Positions 44,194 to 54,595 are shown, counted from the stretch's first letter. The stretch is 64,000 nucleotides of DNA from Bacteroides rodentium JCM 16496 (GCF_000614125.1 NZ_BAKJ01000009.1:55211-119210), one strand, 5' to 3'. Program-made: numbers and translations. The notes: generated by a model not told the origin, from the letters alone.

Positions 44194-45317
44194 ATGGCAT
44201 TTAGTGCAACTAAAAGAGAACTGGGCGAGCTCTACACCTTCTTTCGCCTGCTGGCGGATGGCGGCGTGTCACTTGGCACGCCGGAAGCCCGAACGGACGG
44301 AACAGAACACTGGCCCGTGGCTTGATACAGCGGGAAGAGCATGACGGACCGCGTCGTTACTATATCGAAGAGCAGGAAGTGCGCATCGTCAGCGGAACTA
44401 CCGAGAAGAACGGTCAGTTTGTTCCGGGCGACAAAGCAGAACTGCGCTTTCCCCGCGAGGACTTTGGCGATGCGGCAACACTTATCCTGCATCTGCTGAA
44501 GAACGTTTCGGGTGAGGAAGTGGAAGTGACTGAAGGCTTGGAAGCCTTCCTTGATGCTGTCAACATCTTCGACCTGGAAGCAAAGACGGAGGACCGTACC
44601 GATTTCTCCGTAGCTTTCTGGCATCCCGAAGCTCCGCTAACGGGCTTCAATGTCCGTTGTCGCCTTACCCCGATGAATCCGTTGCTGGACGGAGGGCGCA
44701 CGGCGAATCTGAAGCTGGAGCAAAGCGGTGTCAAGTTTGCCGTGCCCACGGTGAACAAGGTGAATGCCCTGCCGGAATCTCCTACGGAAGTGGCAGAACG
44801 TATGATGATGATTGAGCGACTGGGCGGTGTGCTGAAGTATGCCGACGTTGCCGACCGCGTGTTCCGCTGCAACCTGCTGATGATAGACCTCCACTTCCCC
44901 CGCATGCTTGCCGAGATGGTACGCTTGATGCACTTGGACGGTATCACCCGCATCAGCGAATTGACGGAACGCATCAAGGAGATGAATCCGCTGAAGATAA
45001 AGGACGAGTTGATAAACAAGCATCACTTCTACGAGTTCAAGATGAAGCAGTTCTTGCTGGCGCTTGCCCTCGGCATGCGCCCTGCCAAAATTTATAACGG
45101 TACGGACTCTGCCGTCGAAGGCATCTTCCTGACGGACGGCAGCGGGCAGGTACTTTGCTACCACAAATCCCGTCCGCAGGTCTTTGCAGACTTCCTTTAT
45201 CAGAACACGCGTTTGGAGAAAGGTGCCGTAGAGAAAGATAAATACGGTTTCCTGGAACGCGAGAACGGCATCTGGTACTTCAAGCTGAATGTAAAGATCG
45301 GGCTGGTGAAGCGATGA
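44194..45317 (+). CDS. HpaII-like type II restriction endonuclease, frameshifted
   Basis: About 374 aa after repair. Starts MAFSATKRELGELYTFFRLL with ADGGVSLGTPEA. The frame stops at TEHWPVA near 44320; one added base restores ALIQREEHDGPRRYYIEE. The middle has DRTDFSVAFWHPEAPLTGFN and a strand-like GFNVRCRL before LLDGGRTANLKLEQSG, which I take as the region of the RE_HpaII nuclease core. HpaII cuts CCGG; specificity cannot be read from here. No methyltransferase gene is adjacent or elsewhere in the window. The family call rests on remembered resemblance only. Confidence 0.55.
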
Positions 45318-45368
45318 GGTCTCACCATTCAAAGCGCTACTTATTATTTCATTATCAATAAAACAAAG

Positions 45369-45935
45369 ATGAACGAAACATTAAACACCATCCGGACACG
45401 TCGTAGTGTCCGCGTCTATACGGAACAGCAAGTGTCCGCAGAAGATTTGAATTTGATTCTTGAAGCGGCTGTCTGTGCCCCGAGTGGAATGAACTTTCAA
45501 GATTGGCATTTCACTGCCATCCAGAAAGCGGAGTTGCTGGTGCAGCTCAATGACAAGATAAAGTCTGCCTTCGCCAAGAGCGACAACCCGCAATGGCAGG
45601 AGCGCGGACACAGCAATACTTATTGCTGCTACTACCATGCCCCTACGTTAGTCATCGTTTCCGGTAAAGCGGACAGCCCGCTGTCTCCCTCCGATTGCGC
45701 TTGTGCCCTGGAGAATATCTTCCTTGCCGCTAAGTCTCTCGGCATCGGCTCTTGCTGGATAAACCAGTTGGGACAGACGTGCGACGATGCCGAAGTGCGC
45801 GCTTTCCTTACCGAAGAACTCGGCATTCCCGCCGATTACAAAGTGTTCGGCTGCGCCGCTCTGGGCTATGCGCCTGCGGATATGCCGGTGAAGGAAAGGA
45901 AGATGAAGGAAGGGGTGGTGACGGTGATACGGTAA
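45369..45935 (+). CDS. nitroreductase family protein
   Basis: 188-aa FMN-dependent oxidoreductase. TIRTRRSVRVYTEQQVSAED near residue 6 carries the FMN-binding RRSVR; APSGMNFQDWHFTA and SPSDCACALENIFLAAKSLG follow, and GYAPADMP is the usual C-terminal motif. Probably dimeric and cytoplasmic; the natural substrate is unknown, though such enzymes reduce nitroaromatics including metronidazole. Starts 51 bp after the HpaII-like gene. Confidence 0.93.
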   Translation: MNETLNTIRTRRSVRVYTEQQVSAEDLNLILEAAVCAPSGMNFQDWHFTAIQKAELLVQLNDKIKSAFAKSDNPQWQERGHSNTYCCYYHAPTLVIVSGKADSPLSPSDCACALENIFLAAKSLGIGSCWINQLGQTCDDAEVRAFLTEELGIPADYKVFGCAALGYAPADMPVKERKMKEGVVTVIR

Positions 45936-45983
45936 GTCAGCTATTTTCCATCACTGCTTTAATTGTTCAAGAAAGAAACTTTG

Positions 45984-46022
45984 CTCCTTCCGTTGATGTC
46001 AGGTAGGTATCAATGGAAGGAG
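45984..46022. terminator. hairpin between convergent genes
   Basis: CTCCTTCCGTTGAT pairs with ATCAATGGAAGGAG around an 11-nt loop. It touches the stop codon of the nucleotidyltransferase gene. No clear T-run, so bidirectional termination is only likely. Confidence 0.6.
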
Positions 46023-46316
46023 TCAGAGGATAAAGATTCCATCACGTTCAATTTCTCCTTTCAAGATTAAGTTCATATTGCGATGCATTCTGACTACATC
46101 AACTTTGCAGCCAAGCAAATTTTCAAGATACATACCCAGTTCGATAAATTTATATAACTTAGGTTCCATATCCACGCAGATATCCACATCACTTTTGGCA
46201 GTGTTTTCTCCACGTGCTACGGACCCGAATAAGCGCAAGGAATGCACGCCAAACTTCTGACGCAACTCATCTGCACGTGACTGTAAAATCTGGATATATT
46301 CGCTTTTCGTTTTCAT
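46023..46316 (-). CDS. minimal nucleotidyltransferase (MNT) domain protein
   Basis: 97 aa from MKTKSEYIQILQ; an ATG 33 bp upstream is less likely. The NTase motif is SLRLFGSVARGENTAKSDVD with ICVDM, i.e. GSxARG plus the catalytic SDxD pair. MNT proteins usually pair with a HEPN protein (the HepT-MntA type VII toxin-antitoxin, in which MntA adenylylates HepT). No HEPN gene is visible on either side. It may be an orphan antitoxin or act on another target. Confidence 0.85.
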   Translation of the reverse strand: MKTKSEYIQILQSRADELRQKFGVHSLRLFGSVARGENTAKSDVDICVDMEPKLYKFIELGMYLENLLGCKVDVVRMHRNMNLILKGEIERDGIFIL

Positions 46317-46423
46317 TATTAATGGGTTATACTGATAATGAATAATCACGAAATTAGTGTTTTAAATCAGAATAGCCAAAGAGAATGTTGAAAAAATCTT
46401 GTTGTACCTTTTAATATATCGCC

Positions 46424-48754
46424 TTATCGCTGCATATTAATGATGCCGCTGTCCGTATCACTGTTGTTCAGCCCCTTGTTGCCTGCCTTGTGCTTGCGTC
46501 CGAACTCGAATGTATAGCCCACGCGCAGCACGACCATCTGTCCCGTCTCCCTGACGAATGTCTCGGAACGGAAAGGAGCCACTTTGCTGATTCTTTCTTT
46601 TCCCACCTTATAGTTATTGGTGAAAGGAAACATAACACCGATTCCCGCCTGAAGGTTTTGCCGGGTATACATTGCCATGAATGCTGTCTGGTTTTCGTTC
46701 TTCTTGATGGTTTCGCCGAAGAAGTTGTTCTGCACTTTCCGGAACTGTCCGTGCAGCGAGAAACCTTTGTACTGCATCTGCGCCATCACACTGTAATAGA
46801 ATTCATCGTACATATGACTGTAGTTCAAGCCTTCCGACCAACTGCGCGTATACCCTCCCGAAGCATAAAGTGTCAGGAAATCTTTCAGTCCGAATAGTGT
46901 AGCGCCATTTATGCCGACCATCAGTTCCGCATTCAGGCTTTGGAACGACCGCTGGTTTTCATCCTTCAGTATCAGTTTGCCGTCTTCCACGAAGATGCTT
47001 TCCATGATGGGATTGTCATAATACTGGTGGCGTACGCTCAGATTGGCATTGAACTGCTTCTTCGAATAGCTGTAAGACAAGGAGTTCGTGAACTGTTGAT
47101 ACGTTTTCAGCAACGGGTTTCCGCGGACTATCTGTATCGTGTCCATCGCCTGCTCCACATCCGTCAGCGAGCCGAGCGACGGTATGGCAGGACTGATGTT
47201 GAACCGGTAGCGCAGGAATCCCGCTTTCTTCAGATTATAGCTCAACCGTACGGTGGGCGTGAAGGTATAGTAAGCATGGTCTTCCTCACTTTCCTTGAAC
47301 CAGGCGCGCGTCATGCCTATGCTGCCCGCATAGCTGAAGTCCTTTACCTTGCCCTGCACCTCGAAGAAAGCGGATGTCTGCGACTGGTCCATCTTCGAAG
47401 TGGTGGGATTGGAGCCTTTATATTCATTCTCCGTCCGCATCTGATAGTGGCGGGCACCACCGCTCAGCTTCACTTCCTTGAAGTTCTTTTCATAGATGGC
47501 TTCGCCGATGACGGAGCGCTTGTCACCGTCCACCAATGTCTGGATGTCCGCCAGCGGTGCGTTCTCGTTCTTGTACTCCTTGTATTTCCGGTTGTTTTTG
47601 GTATGGATGAGCGTTCCCGTCACATTCACCTGGATGCTCTGCTGATGGGGCAGGGTATGCTGGAAGTAAAGGTCGAGCGCCGGAGAGTAACTGGATGTAT
47701 GGTTGTTGACGTACGAATAGATGGACTCCGTGTTGCCCACTGCCCACATTTTGTTCAGCTCATTCTGGTAAGGGGCATTGCTGAGGTTGTTACGGAAAAT
47801 GGCATTGAATACATATTTGTCCGCTTTCGTCAGATTGTACGTCAGATTCAGGTTGTTGATGAAGCTCAGGGAGGGAGACTCGTCTTCGATGCCTTCCTTG
47901 ATGCGGTCGATGGTGCGGTCGCCCAGATAGAAGGTTTCGTGGGATTCGAGGCGGCTGTGATACTTGCCGTTCTTGTTGAAGTAGTCGATGCCCCATTCGG
48001 AGTTCTTGTAATTGAACTTCGCGCTCAGGAAATTTTCTCCCCATAGGGTATGGGGAGAATCGGAGAACTGGAAGTTCACGACACCACCCGTTTCGCGGCG
48101 GCGCAGGATAATGTTGACCACGGCGCCCAGCTCATCGTCGCCGTATTGCTTGCCGGGGTCTTCGATGAACTCCACACGCAGTACGTCTTTGGCTCTGACG
48201 GCCGCTATCTCCTTGTCTGTCACTTTAATGCCGTTGATACGGGTTTGTACGGCCCCGCCACCGCTGACGCTCATGCTGTTGCTCAGATTGTCCACTTGCA
48301 GGCGGGCAATGCCGAGATTGTTCAGCAGGTCGTAGGCACCGAACGAGCGTTTCAGCTGGCTTTCGGAAGGCAGGATGATTTGCCGGTCTACCCGCTGCAG
48401 CACATTGCTGGCGGATACCGTCACTTCACGGAGGCTTACGGCATCTTCCTGCAACTGTACATCGCCCAGGTCGAGGCTTTTATTCAGTTTCAGCAGTATG
48501 TTTTCACTTTGAAAGCCGATGAAGGAGATGGAAAGGCGGTAGTCGCCTGCCTTGATTTTATGGAGGGCGAACTTGCCTTGTGCATCCGAGGTTACTCCGG
48601 TCACCAAAGTAGAGTCTATGGTCCATAATGACACATTGGCGGCTATAACTGCCTCTTGCGAAGCGTCCGTGACGCGTCCTTTGATGGAGAGGCTCTGTGC
48701 CTGCGTACTGAGTACGGAGAGGGCAAGCAATAGTAAAAAAAGTTTGGTTTTCAT
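46424..48754 (-). CDS. TonB-dependent receptor-like outer membrane protein
   Basis: About 776 aa from the ATG at 48754 (MKTKLFLLLLALSVLSTQAQ, a clean signal peptide). A carboxypeptidase regulatory-like domain (SIKGRVTDASQEAVIAANVS), a plug with NNLGIARLQVDNLSNSMSVS, then an OMP_b-brl_3 barrel ending VLRVGYTFEFGRKHKAGNKG. The C-terminus then has 13 extra residues (LNNSDTDSGIINMQR). No SusD or substrate enzyme adjacent; the substrate is unknown. Such stand-alone receptors often face ABC/GntR operons as here, but no link is shown. Confidence 0.88.
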   Translation of the reverse strand: MKTKLFLLLLALSVLSTQAQSLSIKGRVTDASQEAVIAANVSLWTIDSTLVTGVTSDAQGKFALHKIKAGDYRLSISFIGFQSENILLKLNKSLDLGDVQLQEDAVSLREVTVSASNVLQRVDRQIILPSESQLKRSFGAYDLLNNLGIARLQVDNLSNSMSVSGGGAVQTRINGIKVTDKEIAAVRAKDVLRVEFIEDPGKQYGDDELGAVVNIILRRRETGGVVNFQFSDSPHTLWGENFLSAKFNYKNSEWGIDYFNKNGKYHSRLESHETFYLGDRTIDRIKEGIEDESPSLSFINNLNLTYNLTKADKYVFNAIFRNNLSNAPYQNELNKMWAVGNTESIYSYVNNHTSSYSPALDLYFQHTLPHQQSIQVNVTGTLIHTKNNRKYKEYKNENAPLADIQTLVDGDKRSVIGEAIYEKNFKEVKLSGGARHYQMRTENEYKGSNPTTSKMDQSQTSAFFEVQGKVKDFSYAGSIGMTRAWFKESEEDHAYYTFTPTVRLSYNLKKAGFLRYRFNISPAIPSLGSLTDVEQAMDTIQIVRGNPLLKTYQQFTNSLSYSYSKKQFNANLSVRHQYYDNPIMESIFVEDGKLILKDENQRSFQSLNAELMVGINGATLFGLKDFLTLYASGGYTRSWSEGLNYSHMYDEFYYSVMAQMQYKGFSLHGQFRKVQNNFFGETIKKNENQTAFMAMYTRQNLQAGIGVMFPFTNNYKVGKERISKVAPFRSETFVRETGQMVVLRVGYTFEFGRKHKAGNKGLNNSDTDSGIINMQR

Positions 48755-48874
48755 AATCTTTTGTATTAGTCTGTTACTGTTGGATAGGGATGTAAAAGTC
48801 ACTCTTCCCGCTAAGGGAAGATGCTAAAGTTTGTATATCAGTTGTTTATACTTTCCTCGTCTGTCCGATGAAAG

Positions 48875-48988
48875 TTAGGAATGCATGAAGGAATAAATCT
48901 CGTACATCAGTGTCGAAACTTTGACAATCGTAAGTCCGAAGAGGAGTCCGAAGGTAATCCATAATGCAGTCTTTGCGTATCTCTTCAT
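48875..48988 (-). CDS. 37-aa single-helix microprotein of the GntR/ABC operon
   Basis: ATG overlaps the GntR stop as ATGA. The product starts MKRYAKTALWITFGLLFGLT, continues IVKVSTLMYEIYSFMHS, and has one membrane helix after a basic N-terminus. No family recognised. The overlap and clean stop support real translation. Confidence 0.6.
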   Translation of the reverse strand: MKRYAKTALWITFGLLFGLTIVKVSTLMYEIYSFMHS

Positions 48989-49353
48989 GAACCGTCTTTT
49001 TTAAGTTTGTTATATCGTTCTGTTATTTCTTCTATACTGATGCCGAGCAGCTCCATGCTGCGGAACATGTCGGCAAGCTGGTTTTCAAAAAACTCTTTCT
49101 TCTGTATTCGCATCACTTTCTTCACCGCATCTTTGGAGAGGTAGAACCCCATTCCCCGTTCCGGGTAGATGATGTCTTCTGCCTGCAGGTATTCATAGGC
49201 CTTCAACACGGTACGCGAGTTCACTGCCAGTTGTGTGGAGAGCTCCCTCACGGATACCACTCGCTCTTCTGCCCGCCATTCGCGGGTGAGAATTTTGCTG
49301 AAACAGAAGTCTACAATCTGCTGGTATATCGGTTTGTTGGTCTTGAAGTCCAT
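48985..49353 (-). CDS. GntR-family regulator (YtrA type)
   Basis: 122 aa. N-terminal winged HTH (KPIYQQIVDFCFSKILTREW, VVSVRELSTQLAVNSRTVLK, YEYLQAEDIIYPERGMGFYL) and only about 45 C-terminal residues (EFFENQLADMFRSMELLGIS...), the short YtrA layout without a ligand-binding domain. Lies 3 bp after the permease gene; it probably represses its own ABC operon in response to cell-envelope stress, as for YtrA in Bacillus. That function is inferred. Confidence 0.92.
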   Translation of the reverse strand: MDFKTNKPIYQQIVDFCFSKILTREWRAEERVVSVRELSTQLAVNSRTVLKAYEYLQAEDIIYPERGMGFYLSKDAVKKVMRIQKKEFFENQLADMFRSMELLGISIEEITERYNKLKKDGS

Positions 49354-49356
49354 AGG

Positions 49357-50151
49357 CTAAAGCTGTTTTTCTTTGAGCAGGAAGTAGCTCGATACCCATG
49401 AACCGAGCAGCACACTGATAGGAGCCGCATAATTGCAGAAAGTCACGATGGCTTGTGCACCGGTCGACAACGGATAGTTGGTGTGGGGCCATGTGACAAT
49501 GTTGTCTATCCAGTATCCGTCCGCTCTGGCTTCGGGCATGAGGGAGGCTACAAAGGTTACAATTCCTATGCAGACGGCAATGGAGCCTACAAAGATGGTG
49601 AAACTTTTCAGCAGGACTTGCCGTCTGAAGGCGAAGTATCCGATGAAGGCGGAAGCATGCAGGATTACATTGGTCAGTATCTGGGTGTTGTGTATCCGGT
49701 ACATCGTGATGTGCGTTGCGAAATACTGCAGGAACTCGTTGCCGCTTAAGGACAGCAGACCTTTGAGGCAGGCTATCAGCAGACTGCAGAATAGGGGAAG
49801 CAGCAGCAGGTATTTTATCCAGATATGCAGGAACTTCTCGAATGCCGATGCCGGCAGCAGTATGTCGAGAGTGGAGCTGCGTTTGCTGAAATTTGTTTCC
49901 AGCAGGCAGGGGGCAATGAGGATAAACCATAGTACGTAGCGGGAAAATTCGGTGGCGGAGATATGTTTGTCGTAGTAACTTCCACCGCGGTTTATGTCGT
50001 AGAGGATGCACAGGATGCAGATGAACGATACGACGGCTGCCGACCAAAGCAGGTGCCTGCCGGTCTCATTCCTTTTATATTGTTCCAGTAGCAGGAAGCG
50101 TTTCAGATTAAAAGTTGCGTTCATAGTTCTGTTTGTATGATGGATTTTCAT
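49357..50151 (-). CDS. ABC transporter membrane protein
   Basis: 264 aa with six hydrophobic segments and no family-defining motif. The ATG at 50151 overlaps the ATPase stop (ATGA); an internal ATG at 50124 (MNATFNLKRFLLLEQYKRNE) looks like the conserved start of such permeases and may be the true one. Functions with the adjacent ATPase, perhaps in export of a membrane-active compound. Confidence 0.85.
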   Translation of the reverse strand: MKIHHTNRTMNATFNLKRFLLLEQYKRNETGRHLLWSAAVVSFICILCILYDINRGGSYYDKHISATEFSRYVLWFILIAPCLLETNFSKRSSTLDILLPASAFEKFLHIWIKYLLLLPLFCSLLIACLKGLLSLSGNEFLQYFATHITMYRIHNTQILTNVILHASAFIGYFAFRRQVLLKSFTIFVGSIAVCIGIVTFVASLMPEARADGYWIDNIVTWPHTNYPLSTGAQAIVTFCNYAAPISVLLGSWVSSYFLLKEKQL

Positions 50152-50972
50152 TGAAACATGCTCTTTATCTTTTCCGGTTGTTGCAGCACCGCTTTATACA
50201 GCAGTTCGATGTCCGGTGTGTTCTCTTCTCCGTCCTCGTTGGGGAGAATGGAGAAATGGCCCGCCAAGTCTTGTTCGCTGTAGATGCTTTCTGCCGGTAG
50301 AATGTCCGTACGGGCAAAGAGAAGCCGGTTACTGATTTCGTCCAGCGAACGGTTCAGTAATATTTCGCCTTTGCCAAGGATGACGAGATAGTCCAGCAGA
50401 TTCTCGAAGTCGTGCGCCTGATGGGTGGAGATGAGCAGCGTGCTTTCATCGTCCATGCTGCGGCTGATGATGCGCTTCAAGGCCTGGCGGGAGGTGATGT
50501 CCAGCCCGTTTGTCGGTTCGTCGAGCAGGATGTATGGAGTATGCAGGGCAAAGGCGTATGCCAGCATTGCCTTCTTCTGTTGTCCGTAGGAGACGGAAGA
50601 GAGTTTTTGTTTCCGGTTGATTTTCAGCTCTTCCAGGTTCAGCTCGAATTCTTCCTGCTTGAAATGCGGATAGAATACGGAATGGCGTGCAGCGAAGTTG
50701 GCGATGCTTTCGGTAGGCATCTGCAACTCTTCGGGCAGGAAGAAGTAACGGTTCAACCCTTCGGGCTGTCTCTCCGCTGTGTTTCTTCCGTCTATGCTGC
50801 ACTTTCCGTTTTTGGGAAAGAGTAGTCCGCAGATGAGATGCATCAGCGTCGTTTTGCCTACGCCGTTTTCTCCCAGAAGTCCATATATACCGTTTCCTAT
50901 TTCCAAAGATATATTATTGAAAATAAGTGGATTGGACTTGTATCCGTAGCTTGTGTTCTCTATCTTTATCAT
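50148..50972 (-). CDS. ABC transporter ATP-binding protein
   Basis: 274 aa. Walker A LLGENGVGKTTLMHLICGLL (about residue 38), signature LSSVSYGQQKKAMLAYAFAL (LSxGQ variant: VSYGQ), Walker B YILLDEPTNGLD, H-loop LLISTHQ. The C-terminal 60 residues form the drug-exporter type tail. First gene of the operon ATPase-permease-GntR-microprotein; all junctions are overlaps or 3 bp. The signature reads SYGQ in place of SGGQ, which is common in YtrB-like ATPases. Confidence 0.93.
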   Translation of the reverse strand: MIKIENTSYGYKSNPLIFNNISLEIGNGIYGLLGENGVGKTTLMHLICGLLFPKNGKCSIDGRNTAERQPEGLNRYFFLPEELQMPTESIANFAARHSVFYPHFKQEEFELNLEELKINRKQKLSSVSYGQQKKAMLAYAFALHTPYILLDEPTNGLDITSRQALKRIISRSMDDESTLLISTHQAHDFENLLDYLVILGKGEILLNRSLDEISNRLLFARTDILPAESIYSEQDLAGHFSILPNEDGEENTPDIELLYKAVLQQPEKIKSMFQ

Positions 50973-51089
50973 AACCTTATGGGTGTTGCACTGATGTACA
51001 ACACTGCAAACGTAGGGTAAGTTATGGAGAAAAGCAAGGGGAAGAGATACTTATTAACTTCTTTTAGCGGTTGTACGCTTGCCGTTTGT

Positions 51090-51750
51090 TTACAGCATTT
51101 TCATCAGTATATCCCACACAGCCACCATGTGGCAGGCTGAACCGCCCAATACAAAGAAATGGAAAACCGAGTGCATGTACCGTGCCTTGCGCAAGGAGTA
51201 GAAGGCGGCTCCCGTGATGTAGCATACTCCTTCGGCAATAATCCAGTAGCAGGCTGTGGGGGAGAGGGCGAATAGCTGCTTGAATACTACCAGTACGGAC
51301 AGTCCCATCAGGATGTAACACACTGTTTCCACGTAACTGTGCTCCTCCATCTTGCGGAAGCTGACAACAGTGCCGATGATGGCGCATAGCCAGACGAAGC
51401 CGAACAGTCCCCAGCCCCAACCGCCGTCCTCTCTCAATGCAATGAGCGTGATGGGGGAGTAACTGCCTGCAATGTGCCAATAGATGGCCGCATGGTCCCA
51501 ATGCCGCAAGCGCGTTTCCACGGATTATGGTGTTTCAGGGAGTGGTAGAGTGTGGAGGCAAGATATGAACCGCCCATGCCGAACAGATAGAGCCATACAC
51601 CGAATGCTGCCCAAAGGTTCTGGGCCTGGTAGCATTTTATCAGGAATAGTGTATCTACAATTACTCCCATGCAATGCCGATGCCATGGGAGATGGAATTG
51701 ATGGTTTCTTCTTTTTTACTATAAAATAGTCCGTTACGCTTTCTTTTCAT
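51090..51750 (-). CDS. hemolysin III family (PAQR-like) membrane protein, two frameshifts
   Basis: About 220 aa after repair; seven helices. Starts [20 protein letters not shown] with SHGIGIAMGVIVDTLF, the HlyIII opening. Conserved STLYHSL, LRHWDHAAIYWHIAGSYSPI and GSACHMVAVWDILMKML supply the metal-binding His residues of the PAQR superfamily. Breaks near 51670 (one base, restoring GIAMGVIVD) and 51510 (one base, restoring KRALRHWDH). The start codon lies inside the last codons of gcvP (17-bp overlap). Role unknown; haemolysis is not implied by the name. Confidence 0.88.
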
Positions 51751-54595
51751 CAGTCGAAGCATCCATAGCACGTGGGTAACAGTTTACGGTCTCCCAACGT
51801 ATTATCACGCGTGCCACGTTCACCCAGAATTTGTTTTCGCGTACGCTTTCTATCGGGTAGGCTGCCTTTTGGCGGGTATAGCTGTGCTCCCACGTGTCGG
51901 CTACCACTTCGTATTCGGGATGCGGGGCATTCACCAGCACGTTGTCCGTCTTGTCGGCTTCGCCGTTCTTCACTTCCTGAATCTCGTCCCAGATGGTCAG
52001 CATCACCTGCACAAAGTTATCCAGTTCGGCAAGGCTCTCGCTTTCCGTCGGTTCAATCATCAGCGTGCCGTGTACCGGGAAGGAGAGGGTAGGAGCATGA
52101 TAGCCGTAGTCCATCAGACGTTTGGCGATGTCGTTTTCGCTGATGCCCGTCTCTTCGTGCACCTTGCGGCATTCCAATATCATTTCGTGTCCCACGAAGC
52201 CGGTAGCACCGCGGTAAACGATGCCGTATGTATCCTTGAGGCAGGCTGCCAGGTAGTTGGCGCTGAGGATAGCTATCTTCGTGGCACGCGTCAGCCCTTC
52301 CGTTCCCATCATGCGGATGTAGCCGTAAGTGATGGGCAGGATACCCGCACTGCCGAAGGGAGCTCCGGACACCTGGTTGGCGGCATTGCCGAACAATTTG
52401 TGTCCCGGAAGGAACGGAACCAGATGCTCTGCCACGCAGATGGGGCCTACGCCCGGTCCGCCGCCGCCGTGAGGAGAGGCGAACGTCTTGTGCAGATTCA
52501 AGTGGCAGACGTCCGCACCGATAAAGCCGGGATTCGTCAAGCCTACTTGGGCGTTCATGTTGGCGCCGTCCATATATACCTGCGCACCGCAGGCGTGTAT
52601 GATGTGGCAGATTTCCACAATTTCCGTTTCAAAAATACCGTGTGTGGAAGGGTAGGTAATCATCAGGGCGGCGAGGTCCTCCTTGTTTTCTTCCGCTTTG
52701 GCACGCAAGTCGGCCATGTCCACATTGCCTTGTGCATCGCAGGCGCAGGTCACGGTGGTGAAGCCTGCCTGGATGGCGGATGCCGGGTTGGTGCCGTGTG
52801 CGGATGCCGGTATCAGCACCTTGTTGCGGTGTCCTTGCCCGATGCTCTCCAGATAGGCGCGGATGACGCGGAGTCCTGCATATTCACCTGCCGCACCGGA
52901 ATTGGGTTGCAGGCTGACACCGGCAAAGCCGGTAATGGTTTTCAGTTCTTCACTGAGGTTGCTTATCAGTTCGCGATAACCTTCAGCCTGGTCCTCGGGC
53001 ACCAGCGGGTGCATACCCATAAATTCGGGACGGCTGAGCGGAAGCATCTCTGCGGCGGCATTCAGCTTCATGGTGCACGAGCCGAGGGAAATCATGGAGT
53101 GTGCCAGCGAGATGTCCTTGCGGTCGAGACGCTTGATGTAGCGCATCATCTCCGTTTCCGTATGATATTTGTTGAATACTTCGTGTGTCAGATAGGTGCT
53201 TTGACGTTTCATCTCCGCGCTGATGCTGCTTGCCATGGGTACGTCGCTTGTCTTCTCCCAATCCCTTCCGGCGGCAATGGCAAAGATGGAGAGCAGTACG
53301 TTGACGGCAGTGATGTCCGTAGTCTCGTCGATGCTCATACCTACGTCCCCGTTCTTGAAATAGCGCAGGTTCACTTCTTTGCTCAAGGCGATGGTACGTA
53401 TCTGCTGTGCCGAAATGGTGTCGGGCAGTGCAAAGCGGAGCGTGTCGAAATATTGTGCATTGACCTGCTTGTAACCCAGTCTGTTGATACTCTTTTCCAG
53501 GAATACGGCAATGCTGTGGATGCGTTCTGCAATGGTGCGGATGCCTTCCGGACCATGATATACGGCATAGAAGCCAGCCATCGTGGCAAGCAGTGCCTGC
53601 GCGGTACAGATGTTGGAAGTCGCCTTTTCACGCTTGATATGTTGCTCGCGGGTTTGCAGCGCCATGCGGTAGCACAGCTTGCCGTATTTGTCTTTTGACC
53701 AGCCGATGATGCGTCCCGGCATATTGCGCTTGTATTCGTCGCGGGTGGCAAAGTAGGCTGCCGACGGCCTCCATAGAACATCGGTGTGCCCAGTCGTTGT
53801 GTGGTTCCGAAGACGATGTCGGCTCCCCATTCTCCCGGAGGGGTGAGCAGGGCGAGGCTCAGTATGTCGGCGGCAACGGCTACTTTGCAGTTGGCTGCAT
53901 GGGCCTTTTCCACGAAGGCGTGATAATCTTCGACGTTGCCGGTGGCGTTGGGGTATTGCAGTATGCAGGCAAAGATGTCCGGTGTGAATTCCATTTCATG
54001 GTATTTGCCCGTACGCAGCTCAATGCCCTGGGGAATGGCGCGGGTAGTCATTACTGCCAGTGTCTGCGGGAAGACGGCTTCGTCTACAAACACCACGTTG
54101 GCACCCGATTTTTGCATGTCGCGCGGACGCAGGGCGTACATCATCGTCACAGCTTCGGCTGCGGCAGTCGCTTCGTCCAGCAGGGAGCAGTTGGCAAGGG
54201 GCATGCCGGTGAGGTCGCATACGGCAGTCTGAAAGTTCATCAGGCTTCCAGGCGGCCTTGTGAGACTTCGGTCTGGTAGGGGGTATAGGAAGTGTACCAG
54301 ACGGGGTTCTCGAATACATTTCGTTGGATAACGGCAGGAGTGATGGTATTGTACCATCCATACCGATATAGGTTGTGTAAAGTTTGTTTTTGGCAGCCAG
54401 CCCTGCAATGTGCTGTCCGAATTCATATTCCGTCATCGTCTTGGGCAGAGCCAGCGGTTCTTTCAGGCGGATGTTGGCAGGAATGGTTTTATCAATCAGC
54501 TCGTCCAGGCTTTTCACCCCGATTTTTTGGAGCATCTTCTCCTCATCTTTTTCGCTGATGCCAATGTGGCGGTAGGCCAATAGGTCGTTTTTCAT
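51734..54595 (-). CDS. gcvP: glycine dehydrogenase (decarboxylating), three frameshifts
   Basis: P-protein of the glycine cleavage system. About 954 aa after repair, the single-chain form. Start [20 protein letters not shown]. The PLP lysine lies in [20 protein letters not shown] (about residue 700), and the N-terminal half has [20 protein letters not shown] and [20 protein letters not shown]. Breaks near 54358 (one G, TYIGMGWYNT), 54243 (one [13 protein letters not shown]) and 53766 (one C, MFYGGPSAAY). gcvT, gcvH and lpd are not in the window. Confidence 0.95.

Noticed and set aside
51869..53698. 609-codon plus-strand open frame opposite gcvP
   Set aside because: Antisense shadow; His/Val/Gly-rich translation without any recognisable domain.
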